From contig JAOAJF010000003.1 of the NCBI GenBank assembly GCA_026414325.1, positions 1-36,035 on the forward strand: 36,035 nt of DNA, given 5' to 3'. Both the position numbers and the translations under genes were made by a program. Source of the DNA: Microcaldota archaeon (GTDB lineage: Archaea; Micrarchaeota; Micrarchaeia; Anstonellales; Anstonellaceae). Each line of letters opens with the position of its first letter. Within the stretch, counting starts at the first letter, position 1. The notes below the pieces were generated by a model. That model was not told where the DNA came from, did not search any database, and was given only the letters and a program-made list of their open reading frames with translations. Below are positions 1-6,728 of this stretch, piece after piece.

Positions 1-671
1 CCTTGGTTTTTTCCTTCATAAGCTAAAAATTCTAATTTATCTTTTCTAAATTCTCCTATGATTGCATTTAGGTGCCTTTCATAAACTTCTCCAAAATCTA
101 TAATCATATTTATTAGTTTTGTAGTATCAGCTGGGCTAAAGCCATATTTTTCAAAGCCAAATTCCACTTGATAGAGGTTGTTGTTTATTTTTTTTACTTT
201 AATTAAACTTTGTAAATCTGTTTCAATTACATCTCCTTTTTTAGTTATTAGGTTTATTTTTTTTCCATTAATTTTTATTGTATCAAATGGACTAGTTTTA
301 GGATCAGTTGCAACTAAGTTTAAGGTTGTGTCTTTTCCTATAGATAAAAATGCAAGGTATTTTAAGTTTGTGTTTGCTTCAAATAAATCAACTTTATTTT
401 CCTGTGTAGAACTATAATTAAATCTTTGTAAAATTCTTAGAGTATCTACATAAATGTCAAAAAAATGAGTTCTTGTTTTTAGAAAAACTGTTACATTAGG
501 AGTATAATTTTTTATAATGGTTGAATCTTGGCCCAAATTTTGAGTAAAAAAAGAGTTTTTAGAAGGAAGTCTTCCTTCTGCCTCTGTTGGAGATAATAAA
601 TTTGCTAAAGAAGCTGCTAAAGAAGGTGGAACAAACAATAAATTTTTATTTTGAAAAATTTTTGAGCTCAT
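1..671 (-). CDS. Hypothetical protein, C-terminus cut by the left window edge
   Basis: The reverse-strand frame starting with ATG at 671 runs without a stop to base 1, so 223 codons are visible and the C-terminus lies outside. The protein opens MSSKIFQNKNLLFVPPSLAA. It has no convincing signal peptide or membrane segment. Its middle (residues about 55-190) alternates beta-prone stretches such as NVTVFLKTR and KKINLITKKGD, and it then becomes more helical (LINMIIDFGEVYERHLN). I do not recognise the family. A TATA-like A/T block centred near 698 lies about 27 bp upstream of the ATG, which supports this start and a leaderless transcript. The 79-codon forward ORF inside it is a shadow. Confidence is high that this is coding and nil on function. 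Confidence 0.75.
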   Translation of the reverse strand, partial: MSSKIFQNKNLLFVPPSLAASLANLLSPTEAEGRLPSKNSFFTQNLGQDSTIIKNYTPNVTVFLKTRTHFFDIYVDTLRILQRFNYSSTQENKVDLFEANTNLKYLAFLSIGKDTTLNLVATDPKTSPFDTIKINGKKINLITKKGDVIETDLQSLIKVKKINNNLYQVEFGFEKYGFSPADTTKLINMIIDFGEVYERHLNAIIGEFRKDKLEFLAYEGKNQ

Positions 672-693
672 AAACAAACCCAACTTTTAGACT

Positions 694-703
694 ATTTTTA
701 AAT
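694..703 (-). promoter_or_regulatory. TATA-like element of the left-edge gene
   Basis: An A/T block (ATTTAAAAAT on the reverse strand) is centred about 27 bp before the ATG at 671. This is the spacing expected for archaeal TBP-dependent leaderless transcription. It overlaps the 3' side of the intergenic gap after the neighbouring small gene. Confidence 0.4.
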
Positions 704-705
704 TT

Positions 706-921
706 TTAAATTTTTTGTTTTTCAATTTTTTGTTTATATTTATCAAGCTCTTTAAAAACACTTAATTTATCATCAGTCATAGAACAGAGGTTAGACAAAT
801 CAATATTGAATTTTGGATATTTTTCTATTAGTTTAGAAGCTGTTTTATAAAGTCCAAAACCTAAAGCTGCTCCTCCCAAAACATATGCTGTAATTTTAAA
901 TAATTTTTTTGCTTCTGTCAT
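706..921 (-). CDS. Small single-TM hypothetical protein
   Basis: This 71-residue protein has one clear membrane segment near the N-terminus (about residues 10-28, ITAYVLGGAALGFGLYKTA). A charged C-terminal tail rich in Lys and Glu follows. No family is recognised. The start is ATG at 921, preceded by an AGGTGA ribosome-binding site about 5 nt upstream, the pattern used by operon-internal genes in this window. It lies 50 nt downstream of the LonB-like ATPase gene on the same strand, so co-transcription is likely. A small membrane partner for a soluble AAA+ protein is a reasonable but untested guess. Confidence 0.7.
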   Translation of the reverse strand: MTEAKKLFKITAYVLGGAALGFGLYKTASKLIEKYPKFNIDLSNLCSMTDDKLSVFKELDKYKQKIEKQKI

Positions 922-971
922 ATATTCACCTAATAATAATTGTGTCTAAAAAAGATTAAAAATGTTTCTAT

Positions 972-2393
972 TTAATTTATTTCTTTTTGTGAAGCTGGAC
1001 TGAGATCAAAATCCCAATCAGCCAAAGAAGCCTTATACAAACTTCCATATTTTAAATTAAGCTGCTCTTCAGCAATTTTTCTTTTTTGCACTGCTGCTAA
1101 AACATGCTCTTTTTCTATTAATGGAGAGTTTAAATACTTTGCAATATCTCCAGCTGCTTTAATTAAACCCACCATGCTTCTTAGCCTAAGGCTTATACCA
1201 TTTTGTTTATCTATTTTTTTTGCTCTTTGTTTTGCAATATCTAACAAAGCATATACTGCATCTAAAGAAGCATGAGGAATTTTTCCATCCTTTACTATTT
1301 CTTGAGCTACAAATTGTGCAAAAAGCCTTTGATTTTTTAGATTATCCTCCATCACAGTATTTAAAATTATTTCATAACCTTCCCCAGCAATTCTTGAGCG
1401 AAGCTGTGGCATAATTTTTGGTAAATCAGACAAATTAATTGCTGATACTAAAATAAAATTGCAAGGCACTCTATCCACTCTAACAGAAGAGCCAGTAGAA
1501 GAAGAATTTCTTCCAGTTATTGGAAAATGTTTTTCTTGCATTGCAGTTAGAATGTGGCGCTGTAATCTTCCTAAAGAGACAAGCTCATCAATAAAAAGCA
1601 CTCCTTCATGAGCCTCATGAATTGCTCCAGCAATAATTCTTTGATAAGGAGGTATTCCAATCTGTGGATGGCCCCCATATGGGTCATGCCTAACATCTCC
1701 TAATAACTCTGTTTTTGAAGCACCAGTTGCCTGCACAAATAATTTTCTATCCAGAGGAACAATTATGTTTCTTTCAAAATTTTTTTCTTTTTGATACTCC
1801 TCTACCTCACTAAGCTCAATTAAGTCCTTATTAAATCTTCTAAAAACAACCAAATCTTCTCTATTGTTTATAATACGAGAGCTAAAAACATTGTCTTCTC
1901 GTTTTATTCCAGGCCCTAAATAAAGCATATCTCCAAAAGGCCCAAGATAAGTTTTTTTAAATTTTTGAACTTTACAAAATGGACAAATTTCTACTTCTGG
2001 GTCTGAAATTTTTTTACAATATTTGCACAAATAGCCTAATTTTTGGCTTACAAAACTTGGAACTTCTTCTGGCTTGAGATAAAGCTTTTTTGGAGGCTGT
2101 ATTGAACTCTTTTGGTTTATGCTATCCTTTGTTCTGATTTCTAAAAATGGTCTCTCTGGCTTTTGTGGATTGTGCAAAACAGAAATCTCTTCTGTTGCTG
2201 GAGGCAGGCACTGAGCAATTGCTTGTGCTATTAGAGATTTTCCAGTTCCAGGTGGTCCGATTAGAAGAAGATGGCGACGTTGTTTTGCAGCTACTTTAGC
2301 TATTTGAACTGCTTCATCCTGCCCAATGATTTGATCAAATAAATTAGAAGGGATGGGCAATTCTGCTGTTGAGTTAAATTGTAGTTTTTCCAC
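972..2393 (-). CDS. LonB-like AAA+ ATPase with zinc ribbon, protease domain absent
   Basis: The 473-residue product matches the ATPase half of archaeal LonB: DQIIGQDEAVQIAKVAAKQR, Walker A GPPGTGKS, the LonB-type stretch ATGASKTELLGDVRHDPYGG, Walker B GVLFIDEL, and LRSRIAGEGYE, followed by a C-terminal helical lid. It ends where LonB would enter its S16 Ser/Lys protease domain, so no protease active site is present. LonB carries membrane segments between Walker A and Walker B. This protein instead has a zinc ribbon there (CKYC and CPFC pairs about 11 residues apart) and no TM. The start is taken as GTG at 2393: homology begins there and a TATA element lies 26 bp upstream. An in-frame GTG at 2432 would add 13 hydrophobic residues. 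By inference it is a remodelling ATPase rather than a protease. Confidence 0.85.
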   Translation of the reverse strand: MEKLQFNSTAELPIPSNLFDQIIGQDEAVQIAKVAAKQRRHLLLIGPPGTGKSLIAQAIAQCLPPATEEISVLHNPQKPERPFLEIRTKDSINQKSSIQPPKKLYLKPEEVPSFVSQKLGYLCKYCKKISDPEVEICPFCKVQKFKKTYLGPFGDMLYLGPGIKREDNVFSSRIINNREDLVVFRRFNKDLIELSEVEEYQKEKNFERNIIVPLDRKLFVQATGASKTELLGDVRHDPYGGHPQIGIPPYQRIIAGAIHEAHEGVLFIDELVSLGRLQRHILTAMQEKHFPITGRNSSSTGSSVRVDRVPCNFILVSAINLSDLPKIMPQLRSRIAGEGYEIILNTVMEDNLKNQRLFAQFVAQEIVKDGKIPHASLDAVYALLDIAKQRAKKIDKQNGISLRLRSMVGLIKAAGDIAKYLNSPLIEKEHVLAAVQKRKIAEEQLNLKYGSLYKASLADWDFDLSPASQKEIN

Positions 2394-2414
2394 AAAATAA
2401 TTATAAAACAAATG

Positions 2415-2424
2415 ATATAAAAAT
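2415..2424 (-). promoter_or_regulatory. TATA-like element of the LonB-like gene
   Basis: ATTTTTATAT on the reverse strand is centred about 26 bp upstream of GTG 2393. This supports the shorter start and leaderless transcription. A separate element for the divergent tRNA-Phe lies about 20 bp further on. Confidence 0.45.
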
Positions 2425-2437
2425 ATTGCCACAAAAA

Positions 2438-2446
2438 TTATATTTA
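2438..2446 (+). promoter_or_regulatory. TATA-like element of tRNA-Phe
   Basis: TTATATTTA is centred about 26 bp upstream of the tRNA 5' end. The spacing fits an archaeal tRNA promoter starting at or just before base 2468. Confidence 0.45.
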
Positions 2447-2467
2447 ATTCAATAGCTATTTTTTAGA

Positions 2468-2540
2468 GCCAAGGTAGCTCAACCTGGGAGAGCAATCGGC
2501 TGAAGACCGATGTGTTGCCGGTTCAAATCCGGCCCTTGGC
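2468..2540 (+). tRNA. tRNA-Phe(GAA)
   Basis: This is a 73-nt cloverleaf. Acceptor GCCAAGG pairs with CCTTGGC, the D-arm stems are GCTC and GAGC, the anticodon stem is ATCGG/CCGAT with loop CTGAAGA (anticodon GAA), and the T-arm is GCCGG TTCAAAT CCGGC. All stems pair fully. No CCA is encoded and there is no intron. A T-rich run immediately follows and could act as a terminator, overlapping the tail of the convergent gene. Confidence 0.97.
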
Positions 2541-2544
2541 AATT

Positions 2545-3000
2545 TTATTTTTTGCTTTGCCCTAAAAATGGAAAAAGTTTTTCTAAATTTAGAAGAACTA
2601 TATCAAATTTTGCTGAGTAAGTCTCCCAAAAAACAGCACAGCTATAGCCAAATTTTTTAACAAATTCTTTAAGCTCTTGTTCTTCGTCTTCAAAAGAAGT
2701 TAAAAGAACTTTGTGAAAAAGAGAGTGGGATTTATCTAATTTTCCTCCAAAAAGAATTCTTGCTTTGGTTATTATAATATAATCCAGGTAAATTCCATTA
2801 GTATTAAAAAGAGAGTTTAGTTCAAAAATTAATTTATTAATATTAGCAGCTTGCTTTTCTTTTGGAAAATCTTTATTATTAAAATCATAAATTAAAGGCT
2901 TTGGGCTATACTCTAAATTTTCAAAAATATTTTTAAGATTGTTTTTAACTTCCCTAACTAATTGAGCTATTGGTAATTTTTTTGTTTTTAGCTCAGACAT
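2545..3000 (-). CDS. Hypothetical protein, 151 aa, soluble
   Basis: No family is recognised. The product is soluble, with no signal peptide or TM, and looks alpha/beta: an N-terminal helix (residues about 10-30), then strands around GIYLDYIIITKARILFGG, then a helical and hydrophobic C-terminal half ending LLNLEKLFPFLGQSKK. The start is ATG at 3000, with a TATA-like element centred about 25 bp upstream at 3021-3030. The gene ends 4 nt from the convergent tRNA-Phe. A compact ligand-binding or nuclease-like fold cannot be excluded, but no catalytic motif is visible. Confidence 0.7.
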   Translation of the reverse strand: MSELKTKKLPIAQLVREVKNNLKNIFENLEYSPKPLIYDFNNKDFPKEKQAANINKLIFELNSLFNTNGIYLDYIIITKARILFGGKLDKSHSLFHKVLLTSFEDEEQELKEFVKKFGYSCAVFWETYSAKFDIVLLNLEKLFPFLGQSKK

Positions 3001-3020
3001 AAAAAAATAAAATAAAAAAA

Positions 3021-3030
3021 ATTTATAGAT
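3021..3030 (-). promoter_or_regulatory. TATA-like element for the 151-aa hypothetical gene
   Basis: ATCTATAAAT on the reverse strand is centred about 25 bp before ATG 3000, between this gene and the stop of the upstream gene at 3046. It suggests the 151-aa gene has its own leaderless transcript. Confidence 0.4.
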
Positions 3031-3045
3031 TTTAGGGGGTTGAAT

Positions 3046-3771
3046 TTAGTTGCTCTTTTTTTTAGAGCTTTCAATGTTTAATTTAAAAATAGTCTCAAGA
3101 CTTTTTCTGTTTTCTTCTAAAATAACTTCATTTTTAGAGGATAGTACAAAAGTACCTATAGCCATGAGGTTTACTAGAATATATGCAGTTACGCCAAAGC
3201 CAAATAAAGGATCATTAACTAATTGTGTTGGGTCTAAATAAAGCCATAAAATTCCTCCTAAATTGAGCAATAAACTTACTGGAGTTAATAATTTTTTAGA
3301 TGAATTAAGAAATAATATAAAGGAAAGTTTGGTTGATTTTGAAATTTTTTCAAGTGCTTGCTCTTCTTCTAAAAGTTTTTCTGAAAGTTCTTTAAATGCT
3401 TTTTTTAAATTCTGAATATATCCAAACTCATTTTTCAATTTTAGACTAGAGAGATAATCAGCACTTGCTAAATCTTTTTTTATTTTCTCTTCCTTTTCTA
3501 ATAATGAAAAATAAAATTCTGGCCCTCTATCAGCCATTAAGAAATTGGCACAAACATTATAGGGATTAAAGTTAGTATAATCTCTGAAGCGATTAGTTAA
3601 ATCTATAGAAAATTTAACAGCAACCTCTTTTTTTTGGTCTTCATCTAAAGAGCTAAATAATGGATGCTTGTGAAATATTTTGTTGATTGTTTGTTCTGAA
3701 ACACTGCCTGTATAGTTTATTTCTTTTAAGATTGAAAAGTAATCTCTTTTTGTTAAAAATTTTTTACCCAT
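3046..3771 (-). CDS. Hypothetical two-TM membrane protein
   Basis: This is a 241-residue protein of unrecognised family. The N-terminal 150 residues are charged and helical, including a Glu/Lys-rich coiled-coil-like stretch (about residues 90-145). Two hydrophobic membrane segments follow, LTPVSLLLNLGGILWLYL and a second at FGVTAYILVNLMAIGTFVL, then a short Lys-rich tail. The start is taken as ATG 3771 because a GGTGG Shine-Dalgarno-like site lies just upstream. Near-cognate TTG 3783 and GTG 3780 are in frame. A 7-bp inverted repeat sits immediately upstream (3784-3805). With the TM pair at the C-terminus, most of the protein would sit on one face of the membrane. Confidence 0.7.
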   Translation of the reverse strand: MGKKFLTKRDYFSILKEINYTGSVSEQTINKIFHKHPLFSSLDEDQKKEVAVKFSIDLTNRFRDYTNFNPYNVCANFLMADRGPEFYFSLLEKEEKIKKDLASADYLSSLKLKNEFGYIQNLKKAFKELSEKLLEEEQALEKISKSTKLSFILFLNSSKKLLTPVSLLLNLGGILWLYLDPTQLVNDPLFGFGVTAYILVNLMAIGTFVLSSKNEVILEENRKSLETIFKLNIESSKKKSN

Positions 3772-3783
3772 ATAAACCACCAA

Positions 3784-3805
3784 ATAACACTTTTTTTTGT
3801 GTTAT
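3784..3805. repeat. 7-bp inverted repeat with T8 loop
   Basis: ATAACAC (3784-3790) and GTGTTAT (3799-3805) are perfect inverted copies separated by eight T residues. The element lies just upstream of the 3771 start, in the gap between two divergent genes. It could be an operator half-site pair or an RNA hairpin near the 5' end of the minus-strand transcript. No function is shown. Confidence 0.45.
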
Positions 3806-3890
3806 AATAAATGTACAAAAAAGAATATAAAGCTTTGCATTAAAAAAGAGCAACAAACACTTTTTAAACTTTTTAGAATTAAAGATTTTG

Positions 3891-5030
3891 ATGGAGAAGA
3901 TTTTAAAAATTCTTTTTCTTTTGATAGTTGCCCTAGCTCTTTTTCTTTTTTTTGAAAATAATTCAAAGGCTCAGGAAATTGAAAAATTAAAAAAAGAATT
4001 TGAAAATTATAAACAAAATGCTAAAATAGAGCTACTAAATCTTCAAAATCAAATTGATAAATTAAAAGAAAGAAATGAGCATTTGGAGCGTATAATTTTG
4101 CAAAAAGATGGGACAATAGAAGGAAAAAACAAAGAAATTAAACAGCTTAAAGAAGAATTAGAAAAAGAACAGCAAGAGCTAAAAAATCTTGAAGAAAATC
4201 TAAAAACAAAAGAGCAAGAGTTTGGAAAAATAAAACAAGAATATTTGGATTTGCTTTTGGAGCTAAACGAATCAGTAAAATGGTTTAAAAACAATTCTGC
4301 TATTGAGCAAAAATATAGCTGGAAGTCAGATATATTAATAGAGCGAGTAACAAAAGATTGTGTTTTTAAAGACAAATTAAATTTAGCCTGTATTAGCCAT
4401 TTGATGGAAAATACTGCAATTTCTATAAAATACAAAAACGATAGTGAATTAGGCAAGGTAGATTTTTTACAATCAGTAAAACAAACAATAGATAGAGAGG
4501 GTGGCGATTGCGAGGATTATTCTTTATTTTTCAAAGCCTTATTAAACACATTAAAGCAATCAAAAATAAATGCAACAATAGAGCTATTTAAATACGACCC
4601 TAAAGTAGACAGTATATTTGTAATTTATCCTCTAAAAAGAGAGGCTTCAGAAAGCTACTGGTATATGCCTCATTCTTATTCTTATCCGACTTTGAAGCTA
4701 AATGAAAGTTATTTTTATGTTGTGTGCTATTTAGAAAATGAAACCCAAGGCCATTGTGTTGTAGCAATAGATAAAAACAAAATAAATAATTCAGAGCAGC
4801 TTATTCTTTTAGATGGAGCAGAATTATTCGAGCCACAAAACGGCCAGTTTGTAGGAAAATTAGAAAAACTAAAAAATAAATTACTTTATTGTTATCAGGA
4901 GCAGAAGCAAAAAAGTTGCTATGACGTAATTTTAATAATTTCTGATTGGGATATTTACTATAAAAAAAATGAACAATATGTTGGATTAAAAGACTATGAG
5001 AAAAAAATTTTAACAGTTCTTTCTTCTTGA
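3891..5030 (+). CDS. Membrane-anchored coiled-coil protein with transglutaminase-like domain
   Basis: The 379-residue protein has an N-terminal membrane anchor or uncleaved signal (residues about 5-22, LKILFLLIVALALFLFF). A long Glu/Lys coiled coil covers about residues 28-125. A C-terminal papain-fold transglutaminase-like domain follows, with the likely nucleophile Cys207 in REGGDCEDYS, His288 in TQGHCVVAID and Asp308 in LLDGAE, in the order Cys-His-Asp expected for the family. In this superfamily the fold serves as cross-linker, amidase or protease, so the reaction is not fixed. The start is ATG 3891 rather than the TTG one codon earlier. By inference the domain works outside the membrane, held away by the coiled coil. 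A 135-codon antisense ORF across the coiled coil is a shadow. Confidence 0.8.
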   Translation: MEKILKILFLLIVALALFLFFENNSKAQEIEKLKKEFENYKQNAKIELLNLQNQIDKLKERNEHLERIILQKDGTIEGKNKEIKQLKEELEKEQQELKNLEENLKTKEQEFGKIKQEYLDLLLELNESVKWFKNNSAIEQKYSWKSDILIERVTKDCVFKDKLNLACISHLMENTAISIKYKNDSELGKVDFLQSVKQTIDREGGDCEDYSLFFKALLNTLKQSKINATIELFKYDPKVDSIFVIYPLKREASESYWYMPHSYSYPTLKLNESYFYVVCYLENETQGHCVVAIDKNKINNSEQLILLDGAELFEPQNGQFVGKLEKLKNKLLYCYQEQKQKSCYDVILIISDWDIYYKKNEQYVGLKDYEKKILTVLSS

Positions 5031-5036
5031 GAAAAT

Positions 5037-5127
5037 CGGGCTCGGTGGGATTTGAACCCACGACCTTCAGCTTTCTTCTTAGAACAATTAGAAGGCTGCC
5101 GCTCTATCCAAACTGAGCTACGAGCCC
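5037..5127 (-). tRNA. tRNA-Arg(TCT) with a 16-nt intron
   Basis: Acceptor GGGCTCG pairs with CGAGCCC (discriminator G). The D-stem is GCTC/GAGC and the T-arm is GTGGG TTCAAAT CCCAC. The anticodon stem GCAGC/GCTGA has four pairs and a G-A mismatch at the base. The spliced loop reads CTTCTAA, giving anticodon TCT. The 91-nt gene is 16 nt longer than a normal tRNA because of an insert after position 37. Its promoter probably lies at 5150-5160, shared with the divergent phosphatase gene. Confidence 0.93.
5073..5088 (-). other. tRNA-Arg intron, canonical position 37/38
   Basis: The 16-nt segment ATTGTTCTAAGAAGAA on the reverse strand interrupts the anticodon loop. AGAAG inside it can pair with the exon CTTCT across the anticodon. 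This leaves short bulges at both junctions, as in a relaxed bulge-helix-bulge substrate of archaeal splicing endonuclease. The boundaries can shift by one A without changing the spliced product. Confidence 0.85.
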
Positions 5128-5149
5128 ACTAAAAAATATTTATTAGAAT

Positions 5150-5160
5150 TATATTTAAAA
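5150..5160. promoter_or_regulatory. Probable shared TATA element between tRNA-Arg and the phosphatase gene
   Basis: TATATTTAAAA is centred near 5154.5, exactly midway between the tRNA 5' end (5127) and the divergent ATG (5182), about 27 bp from each. One near-symmetric TBP site could fire in both directions. A second A/T block at about 5135-5146 might instead serve the tRNA. Confidence 0.5.
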
Positions 5161-5181
5161 CCTTGTGTTATAAATAAGAGT

Positions 5182-5976
5182 ATGGACAAAATTCAAAAAA
5201 TAATTTTTGAGTCTTTAGTCTATAGTTCAAAACAGCTTCTAAAAATGCAACAAAAAAAAGAAGTTTATAAAAAAAGCTTAAGGGATTTGGTTACAAGTGC
5301 TGATTTTCTATCCCAAAAAATAATAATAAAACAAATAAAAAAGAATTTTTCTGATCATAAAATTTATTCTGAAGAAAATATTGGAAATAAAGAAGACTTG
5401 TTTGCAAAAAATTGTTGGATAGTAGACCCATTAGATGGTACAAATAATTATGCCTATGGCTTAGATTTGTGGGGAGTGAGTATAGCATATGCAAAAAATT
5501 CTATTTTAGAATATGGGGCAATTTCTTATCCTAAGCTGCAGACCATTTTATTTGCTAAAAAAGATGCTGGAGCTTACGAGTATAAAATTGTAAAAAATAC
5601 TATAAAAAAAATAAGAAAAATTCAAGTCTCTAATAGGGAATTGAACCAGGCTATGGTTTTAGCCTGTTATGCTCAAGGAGAGAATTTAGCAAATACTTTT
5701 CAGAAGTTAGAGCAGCTTCATAAAAATGTTTTTCATATTCGCCATCTTGGTGCAGCTGTTTTTGAGCTTGGCTATGTTGCACAAGGCTATGCAGATGCAG
5801 CTGTTTTGTTTAGAATAAAGCCCTATGATATTGCTGCAGGGGCTTTGCTAATCCAAGAAGCAGGAGGAAAAGTTAGTAAAATCGATGGCTCACCTTACAC
5901 ATTAGATAGCACAAGCTTTGTTGCAGCAAATAAAAAAATCCATTGGCAATTAATCCAGGTTTTAAATAAGGGATAA
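5182..5976 (+). CDS. Inositol monophosphatase / archaeal fructose-1,6-bisphosphatase family
   Basis: The 264-residue enzyme has the normal family length. The metal-binding signatures are in order: SEEN (residues 63-66), DPLDGT in VDPLDGTNNY (82-87), and the C-terminal KPYDIAAG motif near residue 213 with the following GG turn. Family members are Mg-dependent, Li-sensitive sugar phosphatases. Archaeal homologues often hydrolyse both inositol-1-phosphate and fructose-1,6-bisphosphate, so the substrate here could be lipid- or gluconeogenesis-related. The start is ATG 5182, with the TATA element 27 bp upstream implying a leaderless transcript. The next gene begins one base after its stop, so the two are co-transcribed. 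Confidence 0.9.
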   Translation: MDKIQKIIFESLVYSSKQLLKMQQKKEVYKKSLRDLVTSADFLSQKIIIKQIKKNFSDHKIYSEENIGNKEDLFAKNCWIVDPLDGTNNYAYGLDLWGVSIAYAKNSILEYGAISYPKLQTILFAKKDAGAYEYKIVKNTIKKIRKIQVSNRELNQAMVLACYAQGENLANTFQKLEQLHKNVFHIRHLGAAVFELGYVAQGYADAAVLFRIKPYDIAAGALLIQEAGGKVSKIDGSPYTLDSTSFVAANKKIHWQLIQVLNKG

Positions 5977-5977
5977 A

Positions 5978-6691
5978 ATGAGAATTGAGCAGCTTGATGC
6001 TCTTAGAGGAATTGGTATAGCTGCTGTTGTGCTCTATCACATTTTTTTTGATTTACATTTTTTTTCTCTTACAAGCATTGATCCAAATGTAGGGCTATTG
6101 GCTCTACTTGGAAGAGGGGCTGCATCATTAATGATAATAATTGTTGGTGCCTCTTTAGTCTTAAGCTATGAGCGAGTAAAAAATCTTCCTTTTTTAGAAT
6201 TAACAAAAAAATATTTTACTAGGGCGGCTAAATTATTTTTGGTTGCCTTACTTATCTCTTTAGTTAGCTATATTTTCTATCCAGAAGGTTGGATTATATG
6301 GGGAATAATCCATTTTATTTCTTTTGCAGTATTTTTTTGCTCTTTCTTTGCAAGATTTGATAAAATAAATTTGATTTTAGCAATTTTGTCAATAATAATA
6401 GGCTTTATCATAAAAAACATAGAAACTAATAATATCTTGCTCTTTGTTTTAGGTTATCGCTATCCTATTTATACTTTAGACTATTTTTCTATTTTTCCTT
6501 GGATTGGTTTAGTTTTTTTAGGAATGTTTTTAGGAAAAAAAATTTATATTGAAAAAAAATTTTCTTTAGCAAAAAAAGAGCTTTGGGCTCAAAAATATTT
6601 TGCAATATTGGGAAGACATAGCCTTAGCATATATTTGCTTCATCAGATTCCAATAATTGGAATTATTTTAATTTTAAAACAAATACTTTAA
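5978..6691 (+). CDS. HGSNAT-like / DUF1624 membrane acyltransferase
   Basis: The 237-residue, multi-TM protein (about seven hydrophobic segments) opens with IEQLDALRGIGIAAVVLYH, the signature of the heparan-alpha-glucosaminide N-acetyltransferase catalytic family, with the conserved Arg of LRG and the His at the end of TM1. The C-terminal RHSLSIYLLHQ is typical of this and related membrane acyltransferases. The likely role is transferring an acyl group across the membrane to a glycan or lipid, and the acceptor is unknown. It follows the phosphatase by one base with a weak GGG site, so the two form one operon. Co-expression with a sugar phosphatase fits a surface-glycan or lipid-headgroup job, but that is inference. 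Confidence 0.85.
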   Translation: MRIEQLDALRGIGIAAVVLYHIFFDLHFFSLTSIDPNVGLLALLGRGAASLMIIIVGASLVLSYERVKNLPFLELTKKYFTRAAKLFLVALLISLVSYIFYPEGWIIWGIIHFISFAVFFCSFFARFDKINLILAILSIIIGFIIKNIETNNILLFVLGYRYPIYTLDYFSIFPWIGLVFLGMFLGKKIYIEKKFSLAKKELWAQKYFAILGRHSLSIYLLHQIPIIGIILILKQIL

Positions 6692-6697
6692 GCAAAA

Positions 6698-6710
6698 AAA
6701 TTTTAATTAT
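6698..6710 (+). promoter_or_regulatory. TATA-like element for the ATP-cone nuclease gene
   Basis: An AATTTTAATTA-type block in the 37-nt gap is centred about 24-25 bp before ATG 6729. It suggests the nuclease gene has its own leaderless promoter rather than only read-through from the acyltransferase. Confidence 0.4.
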
Positions 6711-6728
6711 TAGCAAACAAAAACAAAT

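Noticed and set aside
178..417. 79-codon forward ORF near the left edge
   Set aside because: It lies antisense to a 223-codon open frame running off the edge, has an unnatural Phe/Ile/Ser-rich product and no start signals.
2394..2432. 13-residue upstream extension of the LonB-like protein
   Set aside because: It covers the TATA element, and homology to LonB begins at the internal GTG 2393.
4049..4456. 135-codon minus-strand ORF, Ser/Phe/Cys-rich
   Set aside because: It mirrors the Lys/Glu coiled coil of the plus-strand gene. Such shadows arise opposite A-rich helical coding.
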